A stretch of 64,000 bases of DNA from Unio delphinus (Eukaryota > Mollusca > Bivalvia > Unionida > Unionidae). Where the stretch lies: contig JAQISU010000169.1 of NCBI GenBank assembly GCA_029339505.1, positions 3,960,001 to 4,024,000 on the forward strand. The letters run 5' to 3'. The position numbers were made by a program, and so were the translations under genes. Shown piece by piece: positions 1 to 11,739 of this stretch (position 1 is the first letter of the stretch; each line of letters starts with the position of its first letter). The notes below the pieces were generated by a model that did not search any database, was not told where the DNA came from, and saw nothing but the letters and a program-made list of their open reading frames with translations.

Positions 1-93
1 AATAAATAAATTTGAATATTATCACATCTTTGACAGAGTTTAATGCCGTTTTAGTCCCATTTTTTCTCTTGTTTAATACCCAGAAACTCTCTG

Positions 94-363
94 TTATCTC
101 CTCTGGAAAAGGGCCAATTCACAAACATTCATGAATTTATTACTGGAAGTTCCTGTCAAACAGCAATCTTCGAAAAGCTTTTTGCTGCCGTAAAATCGGC
201 CGCATTGGTAGCAAATTGCATGAAGGACGTCGTTATCCTCGCAGGAATGAATTCTGTATCTTTGGGATTCCTCTTGGTAACTCCGCCGTATTTCATTGGG
301 AGGCATGGCGAAGGTCACGGTCAGACACAGTAAGATATGGACCAGAGCAAAACAAAGTAAATT
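94..363 (-). CDS. Terminal exon of a secreted six-cysteine neuropeptide-like precursor
   Basis: Reading from the acceptor at 365-364 (pyrimidine-rich tract then CAG) the exon is open for 89 residues to a TAA at 94-96. Residues 1-19 (NLLCFALVHILLCLTVTFA) are a hydrophobic signal-peptide core with a small residue before a likely cleavage point; the initiating Met must lie in an upstream exon. The mature part has six cysteines at residues 41, 51, 54, 67, 68 and 81 (C-x9-C-x2-C-x12-CC-x12-C), enough for three disulfides, and basic pairs at 26-27 (RR), 61-62 (KK) and the last two residues (RR). The spacing and the ICxQC...CC...C layout recall the conserved C-terminal domain of the PKYMDT/IDLSRF-type prohormones of molluscs and insects; this comparison is from memory. 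It could instead be an unrelated secreted cysteine-rich peptide. Secretion is well supported; the hormone role is inferred. Confidence 0.7.
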   Translation of the reverse strand, partial: NLLCFALVHILLCLTVTFAMPPNEIRRSYQEESQRYRIHSCEDNDVLHAICYQCGRFYGSKKLFEDCCLTGTSSNKFMNVCELALFQRR

Positions 364-369
364 CTGGAA

Positions 370-3300
370 GTAAAAAAATAATGGCGTGTTAAAAAAAGAT
401 GTTATGCGTATTATTAACTTTCACCATCAGTTAATATGTGATATAACCACATATCACACAGACCGCATCTTCAGCTAAGGTTTTAAAATGAATGGCGGTT
501 TCATTTATGCGAATCAACACAGTCTACATTTGCGACCGATTGGATAATATGATGTGACGAAAGTTATCTTTAATTTATTATCCATTATAATATGTCTTTA
601 TTTCTGTTGGCAAAGTACCACGTTCAAAAATGGTGTTTGGGCAGCAGAGAAAAAGCTTTTATATAGATTTTATGTCAGTTACTTAGTAGTACCGATTTAG
701 GAAACTCGCTCACACCTGACCTCACAGGAATGTCGTATTGGAAGACCTACATACTCAAATAGTTTTCCTTATATTCATCATATGTAAGTTATCATTAACA
801 TTGCAGCTCAGCGTGTGTTTTATTGAGGAGGTTCAGTGAATTTATCGTCAATAAGTAACGCTTGTGTAAAAATAGTGCCAGGAAATGCAAAAAGTGATAT
901 GACACCGATCATGTGATCTTAGGGAAGATGGTTTTATTTGAGCGTCTGCTCATTTTCAAAAGCGCTGTCAAAGCGATTATGTTATTGTAACTGTAATTTT
1001 GCAGCATTTGTTTTTATTCTCAGTTAATTAAATTGGTACGAAAAATGGAGCTGTTTACTGCTTTTGAACGAGAGATCATCCTCAAAATATACTTCAGATA
1101 CTCTCTAATAGCAGGGCTTGGTTTGTCTGCTTGGATGAACGTCAGTCAGTTTCATTGGGTACCCAAAAGACCTTGACAAATACAATTTCATAACTGTCAC
1201 CCATAGCCCACCCATCTCTCAAGAAATAATAATTACAATTTGAAAATGTTAAAAATTGCTGCGAGCAAGTTGGGATATTTTAACGTTCAGTTCTCCAAAG
1301 TAGTTTTTCCTTGCTAGAAATAACCATGTTTATTGCTATCTTAGATTGTATAATGTATATTATGTAATTTAACAGCAGCGTAAACACTGCTCTCAACACC
1401 GTCCGGCGACACTTCCATACAAATGAAACTTTACATTCAACCACCTCGTTGAGTGAAAGTAATTGCTTATTAATGCTGAGATATTAATGTTAAGATTGTT
1501 ATATGTCTGTCTGAAGTTTCACACACGTTATCACACCAAGTCACTCATGTTACATTATGGTATAACTAAGACAAGATTAATACAGATATCTGCTGATTTT
1601 TTTTAAATATATTTGTCCATATCAAAATGTTCTTTTGATCATTTATAGAAATCTTAACAGAACAACTCTAAGAAAACAATTGTGGTATTTAGTATTAAAA
1701 AACTTACAATATCCTTCCTCTATCCAGTTAAAAAACCGAAGGAAATTAATAATATTGCAAAATTGCGAGGTGTTTAGAACTTAAAATAAAGATTATCATA
1801 CATGTTAAGACATAATAATTATATTATTATTCTTTATGTGCGGTTTCTAAAATTTTTTTTTTACATTCTTTCGCTGTATTTATAAATTTGTGGAACTGGT
1901 ACTTTTTTATATGCTGTATATTTGAGGGAACGGGTATAGCACGGCGACAGCATTGTCAAAGTTGTTTATTTTAAAAGAACATAAAGAAATCTCTACCTAT
2001 ATCAGTATAACGTTCAGATCTTCGTGACACATTATCGAAACAGTTCAAATCGTTAATCGAGAAAGATTTGAGATACAAACATATAAAATACCCGGTACAT
2101 TAATACAAATCGTATATAATTTTACGTTAAATGTCGATTTTGACATCGTCTACCTTAGTTTGTCTTTTGGGAAAAGACACTTTGTTATACTTGGCTCCGC
2201 ACGAAATACCCTTCAAAGTGTTTCTGTACTGTAAAATATCGAACCAAAAACATACCGCCGTAGTTTATTTCTCACAAGTAAAAAGAAAATCAGAAAATAA
2301 CATGTTCGTGAGCATGCTGACGTTAATACTAAACTTGAGAACATCTGTTTGCTCAGAGTGAAAAACGGATAGATTTCCTTGGTGAAAACCTCAATTTCTT
2401 TCTCGCCAATGGCTAAGCCACGAACGAAAATACTGAATGGTACAAATTTCACTCTGAGCATGCATATTTTATTTTTATTTTATTTTCAAATGTATTGATT
2501 AGCAAGATGTGTAACAGAATGACAGCAGACTTTTTTACTGTATCCATCGCGATGAAGTCAGCATGTTGCCGTTTATGTTCTGCTGTGTTTATATTCGCAC
2601 ATAAAATAACAGTAGTAACAAAAATCTCCTTTCTAACTGAAGTCAAAAGTGCACATACAAATGGAAATTATATCTGCATATTCTTCTTGCTAGTCAGTTA
2701 TACTTACCACTAGACAACGCAGACGTGTAAAAACGCCTAAACTTTCTCGGTTATAATGTTATCGATGTAGCAGTGTAAATATTTATCATATTTTACTTCA
2801 ATCAATTACCATCGATCTTTCACTTGGAAAATCCAATAACTCACAATCTATCATAAAATAAGGTATTATATATTTTAATCCTTTTAGTGATGGTTTAATT
2901 GTCTTTATGGCAATAATCGTATGCTTTAAGGCTTTTTTAAGCAGCGAACTATACCATAAATAAACCTTCTCGAAAGTGCTCGCAGCTGCGTTGATGAATC
3001 TGAAAACAATTCCCTTTGTTTGTATTAGTGAATAATCAGTTTTGGTATATGGCAATATAAACAGAGTGTTGTTCCAGTCATGTTCTCTGACATTTTTAAG
3101 ACCGATAATGACTTTTGTAAATGAGGATTTGAATATACACGAAAGTCAGGCTATTAAAGTTGGCGCACATTAAAATAAATTACATTTTAGAGCAAATACT
3201 TCTTTATCCACAAGAGATGTACCCAAATTATATCAGGATGTTCTTTATTTTTTTTTCTTCACGCAAGTGACACTATATTAGTTTATATAATGTTATATCG

Positions 3301-4380
3301 AATTCTTAATATGTCTTACATTTGAACAGGTAACAAGAGGTCGTGTTTGAAATCACATTTTGTTCAAAGTTTGCGATTATCAGCGTAATTGTTTGGATCT
3401 TCTTTAATTGAATATGTTAATTCTCGAAAATCCAATAATGGAGGGGGTGGGTGTATGTTTCGAGGGGCTGTACTGAAACCAAAAGGTCTTGACTTAACTC
3501 GTTTTGTTTGTGCTTGACTTATGACACTTATCTAAAGACAAAATTAAAGGTTATCTAATTTACTTTCGATCAAAGATTTTAAGCATTCCCATTTTCTTGC
3601 TGTAAAAGCTCAATCTTGTCAAGAAAGACCCCGCATTTGCCATTCACTGTTTGATTCTGATAGTGTAATATCTATTGAAATTCGGAAGATAAATCGTTCA
3701 TTTGAGAAGAAACGTCTCCGCGACAATGAAGTCAAACACAGAAAGTTAAAGTTTCCCACGATTTAAATTTCATTTCGCATTTATTAACAGAAAACGTGAA
3801 GAAGCATAGACAATATTTAAAAGAATATTCGTAAATGATTGGAAAATTCGAATCCACGGTCTCGTAAAATCCGCAGCAGTTTAGCTCGATTTCACAACGA
3901 ATTTAGAATACATATATTTAAATATCAGCGCTATATTGGTGGAGAAAGTTTGGTTTGTACAAGAAAAAAACAAAAATGTTGTCTCTGATAAGTATTCCAC
4001 CAGTTGTCTTTAGCTCAGTAAATTATCATTTAGTACCAATATTAAAAAAAATACCAAACAAGGATTGTTAATAGACAAATTGATTAAAGGTTTGAACATC
4101 GGCAACAAACATGAGCTCTTTACCGACACGTCACATTTGCATCAGACGTTCTTTATCGAGTGTTGCACTTAACAATAACGATTTTTGACTTGAATGCTGA
4201 ACTGACGATTAAACAGCTGCCATGAATGAACTGAGTAAAACATGTGATTATTGTTTCTTTTTTATTTATAAAAAGAAACAAATTGAAAACGGATATCAGG
4301 GTATGAGATCAGTGCTAAGTGAGATAAAAATGTAACTTTGAATTGTAAAGATTTGATTTAACTGAGAGACAGTGCGACTG
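370..4380. other. Non-coding stretch upstream of the peptide exon
   Basis: I see no convincing exon, repeat unit or RNA gene here. The 5' coding exon with the start codon of the peptide gene should lie somewhere on the minus strand above 365, but no short Met exon with a good donor stood out. CpG is frequent (about 30 per kb in the parts counted). Confidence 0.4.
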
Positions 4381-4417
4381 TTTCATACATACATACGAAC
4401 TTGTGTGAGTGAGTGCG

Positions 4418-4474
4418 TACATACATACATACATACATACATACATACATACATACATACATACATACATACAT
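4418..4474. repeat. (TACA)n microsatellite
   Basis: About 14 uninterrupted tetranucleotide units, preceded by a shorter degenerate stretch of the same motif at 4386-4396. Confidence 0.95.
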
Positions 4475-4654
4475 TCATGACTTTCACACGTTCAAGATGC
4501 ATACTTTCAATTTTCTATTTATCTGAACCCTAGATGACACCACTCCTTTAAACTGAAGAATTCGATTGAAAATTACAGATCTTTTTCTTAGAACAAAAAT
4601 ATTTGTTTTTAGTTATCTTGAATGATACTAAGCGACGTCAAGTATTTAAAAGGA

Positions 4655-4655
<1 letters not shown>

Positions 4656-4739
<84 letters not shown>
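4656..4739. repeat. C-run followed by (TC)n array
   Basis: Eleven C followed by about 36 TC dinucleotides. The array abuts the dispersed repeat R copy at 4740, so it is the simple-sequence tail of that element when read on the minus strand. Confidence 0.95.
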
Positions 4740-4741
<2 letters not shown>

Positions 4742-4837
4742 GTCCCGATATACGACCTAAGCCCTAATCTAAAGACGACCATATCACATTGTATAAATAA
4801 GGGTATGTCTCCAGGCAAATACGACATGCTGTGGTAG
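4740..4837 (-). repeat. Dispersed repeat R, copy 1, ending in (AG)n on its own strand
   Basis: About 98 bp that reappear nearly unchanged in the opposite orientation at 24758-24856. Both copies run into a long AG array at the same base, just after GGGACGCAG. Differences are a few substitutions and a small indel in the first 20 bp. A fixed boundary between unique-looking sequence and a simple repeat is what retroposed elements with a simple tail show. The family is not recognised. Confidence 0.8.
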
Positions 4838-5324
4838 TTGTTGAAATTTGCGATGATGCGAAAGACCAATCAGTCCCATTCTTTCTACACAATTACAAAC
4901 CATTTTAGTGACTACGAATATTTTAGCTATGGTTTGCGTAGAAAAGAAAAACAAACCCAACAACAACAAGAACAACAACTACTCTAAGTACTGTTTTTAT
5001 TTATTAAAAGAACATATTTGAAAGGTTCGGGTACCAGAAAGAGTTAGAGGAGCATGTCTAGTATACATACTTGAACGATGTAGCGTTCTGATCTGGACCT
5101 GTTGATCAAATAAATGTTAAGTTGTGGTTAAAAAAAATTTGCTGAGTCACGTCATGGGGCTTTTTATTGACGTTGGTGATTTACGGCATTATCTACGAGA
5201 GAATTTTTTTTTTAAGTTTAAAGCAGCTGAAGTTATTGGAGTCCTTTCTGGCAGTCTAAACTGCGTATTTTTCATTTTAAGAAAAACTGGTTTGTAAACT
5301 ACCGTCTATACATGTCAAGTTCAA

Positions 5325-5420
5325 CTGCAAATATCTTGATCTACTGTAGCATAATGCACCTGCAGATGAGGGTCCTCGTTGTTTGTTCTACTGGTTACTC
5401 CTAACAACCTGATATGCCTA
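5325..5420 (-). repeat. Dispersed element X, copy 1 (internal part)
   Basis: Read on the minus strand, the stretch GTTGTTAGGAGTAACCAGTA followed by ACAAACAAC and GACCCTCATCTGC matches the interior of the foldback elements at 18347-18521 and 58880-59060. The ends of this copy are not clear. It overlaps a 138-residue open frame (5321-5737) that therefore should not be read as a gene. Confidence 0.55.
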
Positions 5421-5786
5421 TGGAATCGTCTTATAAGCGTACACTTATGGTAAAGAATACATAACTCTACGTACGATCCAATTCTATTTCTTCGCTTTGA
5501 TATGAACTTTCTGAATGAAAGACAATTAGTCTCATTGTATCCGAAAAGCCATGAATGCCTATATACTTGCCTGTCCAACTTTCTGCCATCCGCGTGAATG
5601 TATGTAATCACTTTGGTAAGACATGTTTTTTTCACCACATTATAACAATAAAAATTATTATTTGCTAATCTAATGGATTTTTTTTCTTCAAATTTCATCC
5701 TTAAAATATACCGTATTGCCACAAACAGTGTCAGCATTCAGGCAAAATATTTGTAAACGTTCGCCGACTTTACCATTATATTTAAC

Positions 5787-6102
5787 CACTCCAGTGGCCT
5801 TGTGATTAGAGCGTTAGCTTCGGATGCTGGAGGTCGTGGGTTCAAACCCCGGCCGAGTCATATCAATGGCTTATAAAAATGGCTCTAACAGCTGCCTCGC
5901 ATGGCGCTCAGCATTAAGAGGTTAGTGTTAGGACTGATCGGCATGGTGTCAAAATAATGTGACTGGGTAGGACATCATGCTACAAGATATATATGTACTA
6001 GTGGTAGATATCAATCACAATAAACTGCCACACTGCAAACATTGTAGCGTTATGACTGAAAAATTGTCAAAGCTACGTTACAAATCTAACTCACACCCAC
6101 AT
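5787..6102 (+). mobile_element. tRNA-derived SINE, family S1, near full length
   Basis: A tRNA-like head carries an A-box-like TGGCCTTGTGATTAGAGCG and a B box GGTTCAAACC at 5839-5848. A body of about 230 bp follows (GGCCGAGTCATA, AATGTGACTGGGTAGGACATCATG, CTGCCACACTGCA, GTAGCG) and ends near CTAACTCACACCCACA. The same order is found in copies at 7.8 and 11.4 kb. The head is too diverged and too continuous with the body to be a working tRNA gene. SINEs of this kind depend on a partner LINE for movement. Confidence 0.85.
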
Positions 6103-6212
6103 CATTATATAATGGAATATTTAATCATTAAATCGTCAATAACTCACTCGTTTTTAGTGAAAGAGCGACATGGATTTGCTTGTTAACAAATGGCAGAGAA
6201 TACTTTTGAATT

Positions 6213-6214
<2 letters not shown>

Positions 6215-6260
<46 letters not shown>
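6215..6260. repeat. (TG)n microsatellite
   Basis: About 23 perfect TG units. No adjacent SINE body was seen, so it is a free-standing array. Confidence 0.95.
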
Positions 6261-6261
<1 letters not shown>

Positions 6262-6845
6262 AAATAAATATATACTTCAAAGCAAAATATTCTGAAGGTT
6301 TTCTATATCATATATTTTATTTCCGTTAATTTTCAACAGAATTTGTCTATCTGAATTTGTATTACGTATTCAAATAACTGCGTACTATCCACATGTAAAA
6401 CTGTAAACATTCCAATGACGCTTTTATTTATTCAAAGGATCTAGAGTCTGGAGAATTTTTTACATTTCAGTTACGTCACTTAGCATTAAATTTGGTGATT
6501 GGTTCCAAAATGTCATCAACTTATTTATCTTATAAAACGAAATGGTAAGTTTCTATAGATCTGCTTCTGGATGTAAAAAATATAACACAATATATATTAA
6601 ATATAGTGTGTTATGCTGTTGTCTGTTAGCAGACTGTCGACATCTTCGCTAGCCACGGTTCCGATATGTTAACCCAATCGACGTCTGCTGAATTTCACGA
6701 GTTGCCCCACCCCCCCCCCCCCTTATTATGCAACGACAACGAGGCAATAGCGTGTAACAGCGGTGCATGGTACATCGACTGTAAATAATGGAGGCAATTA
6801 ACTTCAAAAGGATACTTTGTAAATTTAACATGGAAAGTATGACTA

Positions 6846-6848
<3 letters not shown>

Positions 6849-6913
<65 letters not shown>
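6849..6913. repeat. (GA)n microsatellite, with a C-run at 6708-6722
   Basis: About 32 perfect GA units. A separate run of about 14 C, interrupted once, lies 130 bp before it. Low-complexity open frames through both are artefacts. Confidence 0.95.
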
Positions 6914-6914
<1 letters not shown>

Positions 6915-7769
6915 ACGTTACCGGTGTTAGTATGTGAACTATATATGTACAAACTGGGACTGGTAGTGGAAAAATGCTTATTAGCATACCGCCGCATCCA
7001 ATGAAATGAACAAACCCGAAGCACATACATATATGTTCTATCAGCCAAGGCACAGATAGGGTTCACATATCTGAATCTTAACTATCGAATGCTCGAATGA
7101 ATGTCTGGAACAAAATCTCCCGTTCATCCAAGACAAGGAGAAATATTATTAACAAATAAATATGACCCCAAAAAAATGCCTAGGGTAAATGCTTACATTT
7201 TGGCTACATACGGTAGTAACGGTTGAAAATGAAAGATTATTCAAAAGTTTTTGCAAGATACACCTGAAATTGTAATGCAATTTTAAGATATATTTATTAG
7301 AGATATCATGTTTTCTTATCTCATATGTATGTTACGTTTATAGTAATCACAGTTTAATGGTCAGACAATCTCTGTAGAAAGTATACGCATTAATTATTCG
7401 TTTGCTCTCCCTATTGATTTCAACTTGACCCCTTTGTACTTAATCAGCTTAAGTATAACCTCACTTAGATACGTGAGGTTCATCGGGTGTGTAGCAATGA
7501 AGAAAAGTTAACATATTAAAGTATGAACAGGTGATCGTGAATGACGGCACTTGGGAAGGGGCGTTATCTGTCATATCAGAGACGAAGATTATAGCATTTT
7601 CATTTAATAAAGAACCTGACTTGTCAAACTCTGAAAATTGTGCATGCTGGCTTTAATGTTTTAACGATTCTCTTATTCTGTTGAGTGTAAAGGTATCAAT
7701 CATAATGTTTAGAGTGGTGGTAGTTACAAACTATCTTTGTTAAATCAAGAAATAAACAAAAAAATATAT

Positions 7770-8007
7770 CCAGTGATATTGTGGTTAGAGAGTCAGCCTC
7801 GGATGCGGAAGGCTGCGGGTTCAAACCCAGGCCGAGTCATACCAAAGATTTAGAAAAATGGTACTAACAGCTGTCGCGTTGGGTGGACATCATGCCACGT
7901 GTCAGCGGCATGATATCCCAGTGATGGGCATCACTATAAACTTGCCACACTGCAGACATCGTAGCGATATGACTGAAACATTGTAAAAGCTACGTTAGAT
8001 GTCCAAA

Positions 8008-8008
<1 letters not shown>
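7770..8008 (+). mobile_element. tRNA-derived SINE, family S1, with (CA)n tail
   Basis: A box region ATTGTGGTTAGAGAG and B box GGTTCAAACC at 7818-7827, then the S1 body with an internal deletion between the GCTGTCGCG and GGGTGGACATCATG segments. It ends at CTACGTTAGATGTCCAAATC and passes directly into a (CA)n array at 8009-8060, the same junction as in the copy at 11.4 kb, so the CA array is part of the element. Confidence 0.85.
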
Positions 8009-8056
<48 letters not shown>

Positions 8057-8060
8057 CACC
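8009..8060. repeat. (CA)n tail of S1 SINE
   Basis: About 25 CA units with one CG variant near the end, directly following the S1 body. Confidence 0.9.
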
Positions 8061-10370
8061 ATTTCTCTTTTCAGCGCTTTCATACATAAGATTTATACTG
8101 CAGGGACTACATTTTCGGTTTCCAAAGGTGGTAAATAAAAAAGAAACACAAAGATTGCACTGTGGCTTGCATGAGATTGCCTTGATAAAGTTTCAAAGAG
8201 AAAATATTCAATATTTGAGGATAACTCTCGTTCATTGATAAATTTATGTTAATTTAATAAAGCGTTAGATAGACATAAAACTTTCAGTTATTTTTAATGA
8301 AAAATCGCCCTATGATGTTTCACACCCAAAATATTAACTATGGAACAAAATTATATGGTCTATTGAAGCAAGTGGTTAATTGAAAGCGATGGTCTTTTGG
8401 GCAAGTTCTAGTTGTTTTATTTTCATAAGTCCCAAGAGAGAAAAGAAATTGTTTTTTATCTTTCTCCCCCTATCTTTTCTCTCAAGATGAGATTCTGAAG
8501 TGGACGAATAAATTGTTTTCGAGACACAGTACTTCTGATTTATAAAAAAAAAATAATACATAAGTGACCGTACTATACAGGATTTGGCTCTGCTAGTCGG
8601 GATATTAGTAGCATTCATGGTGTTTTACATTTATTTATGCTGTTATCCAATTATACATGTGATTTATACGTGCTACAAACTGTAAGATACAAGAAACGCG
8701 AGTGACGCATTCAGCGATAAGTCCCATGGTCATAAGTCATGTACATGTACTTTTGTCCCATTCAGTAGAATAAAATATACTGATACAGCAACATTTGAAA
8801 TAATACTGATACTCATTTATGTATACTTTACTTATGTAATGATTTCAAGGACGCGATAAATAAATGCCAAGTCATAACTCGATACGAAGAACAACTATTT
8901 GATGAAAAGAGAAGAATACTCACCGCAACAAAAAGAACTTCACGTAACTGTTATTCGTCAAATTACGAAATTCATAAATTAGAGAAAAAAAAGTTTAAAA
9001 CCTCTTTCTTGGTTAGATAATTTCCATATATGTACTACTTTAGTAACATAAATGCAAACTAATATATTCAGCCAAGTCATGTAATGTAGTTATACTTACA
9101 GTTTTGTCCATTTTTCAAAATCGAGAAGCCAAATTCCACTAATTATGCGTTACTGGCAATTTCCAGGTATGCGACTTGATCACACACAATATATTCAATT
9201 CTTCAATTCTTCCTATTTATAGCTAGCATTCATAGGTGGACACCGGAAACGACAAGCTGCTATGTACACCGTAGCACGTGATCTGTCCGTGGCTCCTTCA
9301 AACTTAACAAATTCAAGGAGAGGCGTTGAAAATGACGTCGTGTTAATATTCAGTCTGTAAAGATTTTCAGGACAAAAGGTTTCCACATCTGATTATTGCT
9401 TTCATCTATTAATCCGTGAATTAGCAAGCACCGTGGAACATAGCGCCAAGACATAGAAATTGAGTGACATCTATGAAATGGCTAGTAAAAAACTGACATC
9501 GTCTTTAAAGGCCCAGAATGCTTATACGTTTAGCAATATAATTTATAGCAATATAATTTATGATTAAGCACACAAAAATCAATAAAGAACATAAACAAGA
9601 CTAGGCACATATGTTCCATCCTGCGCGGTCTTGCCCCCCCCCCCCCCCCTCCAAAAGAAATAACTAATCAAAGTTATTGTATCTGTTTTGCTTTTAAGCA
9701 TTATTTGTTGACAAAACTAAAAAAAAAAAATAACAAACCTAACACATAAATAAATCCATCAATGCAAAAAAGACTCGTGTTATTTTTTATTATCCAAAAG
9801 AAAGATTACGCTAATGGCATAGCTTCTACATTACTATACATACATGTTAAATCGACATTTTGGGAAAAAGAAAGATACAGTCTGAGATTCCATATGTAAA
9901 ACAAATCCGTTGAAAATGTGAAGTTTAGTGATCTGACGTACACATTTTCAAACGAAAAGAATGCCTACATACATTTGCCATGATTTTTTGCTTTACATTA
10001 TTTGTATTGTCTTTGATACGATGTTACGTTTTTGTATATTTCTGTAACAAGTACATATCAGATTTAGAATTAGCTGTTTGGCTCATTCGAAAAATAGACT
10101 ACGTTACTAATGACACTAAAGTTGACGAGTGGGACAATAGACGATGTTACTAATGACATAAGAGGCGAGGATTAGAGCAATAAACTAAGTTATAATTGAC
10201 GCATAAGGTGAGGATCAGAACGATGACAAAACTGATATTTTGATAATCGAATAACAAGTACAAAGGTAATTGATAATCGTCACAGTGATCCGTATAACAA
10301 ACATAATTTTCATTATTTTCACCCTAATATGTAAGCAACTTTTCTTGCCGACTCAGACACCCAAAAACAT
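8061..10370. other. Non-coding stretch with two homopolymer runs
   Basis: No exon or element recognised. A run of about 16 C lies at 9633-9648 and an A-run at 9720-9730; GCAATATAATTTATA is duplicated in tandem near 9533-9561. Confidence 0.4.
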
Positions 10371-10372
10371 CT

Positions 10373-10590
<218 letters not shown>

Positions 10591-10974
10591 TTGGTTAATC
10601 AATGGAAATTGTGCATATAATCAAACAAATGATGAGGTGAAGAGAATTTGATTACTTTCGCATAAGTTAGGAGTAAACAAGGTTAGGTAGTGTGTTAGAA
10701 ACAGCAACAATTTAAGGGCTGTATCATTTAGAAACGTAGTATTAAATTCTTGAGCAAGGCGACAATACTGTAAACAACTCTCAATGATCCTGAAGTAAGA
10801 AATTAAACCTGCAGATAAGGTAGCTTTCTTGAAGTTATACTGATAATTAATACCTCCAAACATGTACTGATGGACAGTTTTTAGGTACGATCTCATATGT
10901 ATTTTAATCATGCAAATGGTGCCGACAAGTGTATAACTTACAATATAGGATTTTACCGTCTTTTCTCGCGGCTC

Positions 10975-11115
10975 TTCAGTTACGGTCGGTTGAAAGTTCG
11001 TTTCCAGGATATGTGCAAACATCACACCTTATGTTTGACAACTTGCAAATCATCTTGGAATAACATAACCATACCTCATGTGTCCATTTTGAATTTCGTT
11101 CTTAAATACAGTTGC
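10975..11115. repeat. Dispersed repeat Y, copy 1
   Basis: About 140 bp alignable with 17800-17955 in the same orientation, at roughly 65-70% by eye. Best shared words are CGGTTGAA, TATGTTTG, TGGAATA and CATTTTGAATTTCG. On the minus strand both copies give related peptides around KFKM...LFQxDxQVxKH; this copy has two stops in that frame. It could be an old mobile element piece or an old coding duplicate. Confidence 0.5.
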
Positions 11116-11443
11116 TATATTAGATACAGTAAATAATGCAGTAAACAATCAAATGCTACTTCATTCCTCATTTGAAAGTTTCGGTTCCTTTGGTCAGGGA
11201 CTCGACTTAAGCATTCACGGTGTTTTTCAAGGAAACTTTCAAAAGAGAGGCTATTTTATATGTTTACATTTATTTGCACCTCTTACTATTAAGTAAATTC
11301 ACCTGACCACGATTAAATAAATATGGTCAAATGAATGTACTGTCTTCATTAAGAGCCAATTTTGCCAAACTGTAGATGCATAAATTTTAGTCTGCACTGG
11401 GAAAATGGGCATATTTCGAATTTCTAAGCAATATATTGAAGTT

Positions 11444-11709
11444 GCCGCTTTACTAATGGCTAGAGTATCCGCCTCGGATGCGTAAGGTCGTGGGTTCGAA
11501 CCCTGGCCGAGTCATACCAAAGATTTATAAAAATGGCACTTACAGCTGCCTCGCCAGGTGCTCGTAGTTCTGATGTCAGGATAAGGTGACTGGGTGGGGA
11601 CATCATGCTACGTGTCTGCGGTATGGTGTGCCAGTGCATAACATTATCACATTGCATCATAGTAGCGATATGACTAAATTGTTTTAAAAGCTACGTTAAA
11701 AATCCATAT
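11444..11709 (+). mobile_element. tRNA-derived SINE, family S1, with (CA)n tail
   Basis: A box region TTTACTAATGGCTAGAG and a consensus B box GGTTCGAACC at 11493-11502, followed by the shared GGCCGAGTCATACCAAAGAT word and the S1 body to CTACGTTAAAAATCCATATC, then about 10 AC units at 11711-11730. It keeps the best tRNA-like promoter of the S1 copies here. Confidence 0.88.
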
Positions 11710-11739
11710 CACACACACACACACACACACTTATGGCGA

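Noticed and set aside
419..427. Start exon ATG GTG AAA for the peptide gene, giving a 55-nt intron
   Set aside because: The peptide would be plausible, but the donor would be GTTAAT and the intron very short; not enough support.
4609..4869. Open frames on both strands with Ser-Leu or Arg-Glu repeats
   Set aside because: They are translations of the TC/GA array; the same happens at 6.7-7.1, 10.3-10.6, 13.3, 19.1-19.6, 27.0, 36.7, 37.1 and 38.4 kb.
5321..5737. 138-residue minus-strand open frame
   Set aside because: It runs through dispersed element X and shows no domain.
5787..5860. tRNA gene at the S1 head (also at 7.8, 11.4 and 34.45 kb, and on the minus strand at 18.3, 28.4, 31.1 and 32.7 kb)
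   Set aside because: A and B boxes are present but stems are decayed, and each head continues into the same repeated body; they are SINE promoters, not tRNA genes.
10621..11025. 134-residue minus-strand open frame
   Set aside because: Only its start overlaps repeat Y; the rest has no recognisable motif or splice context.
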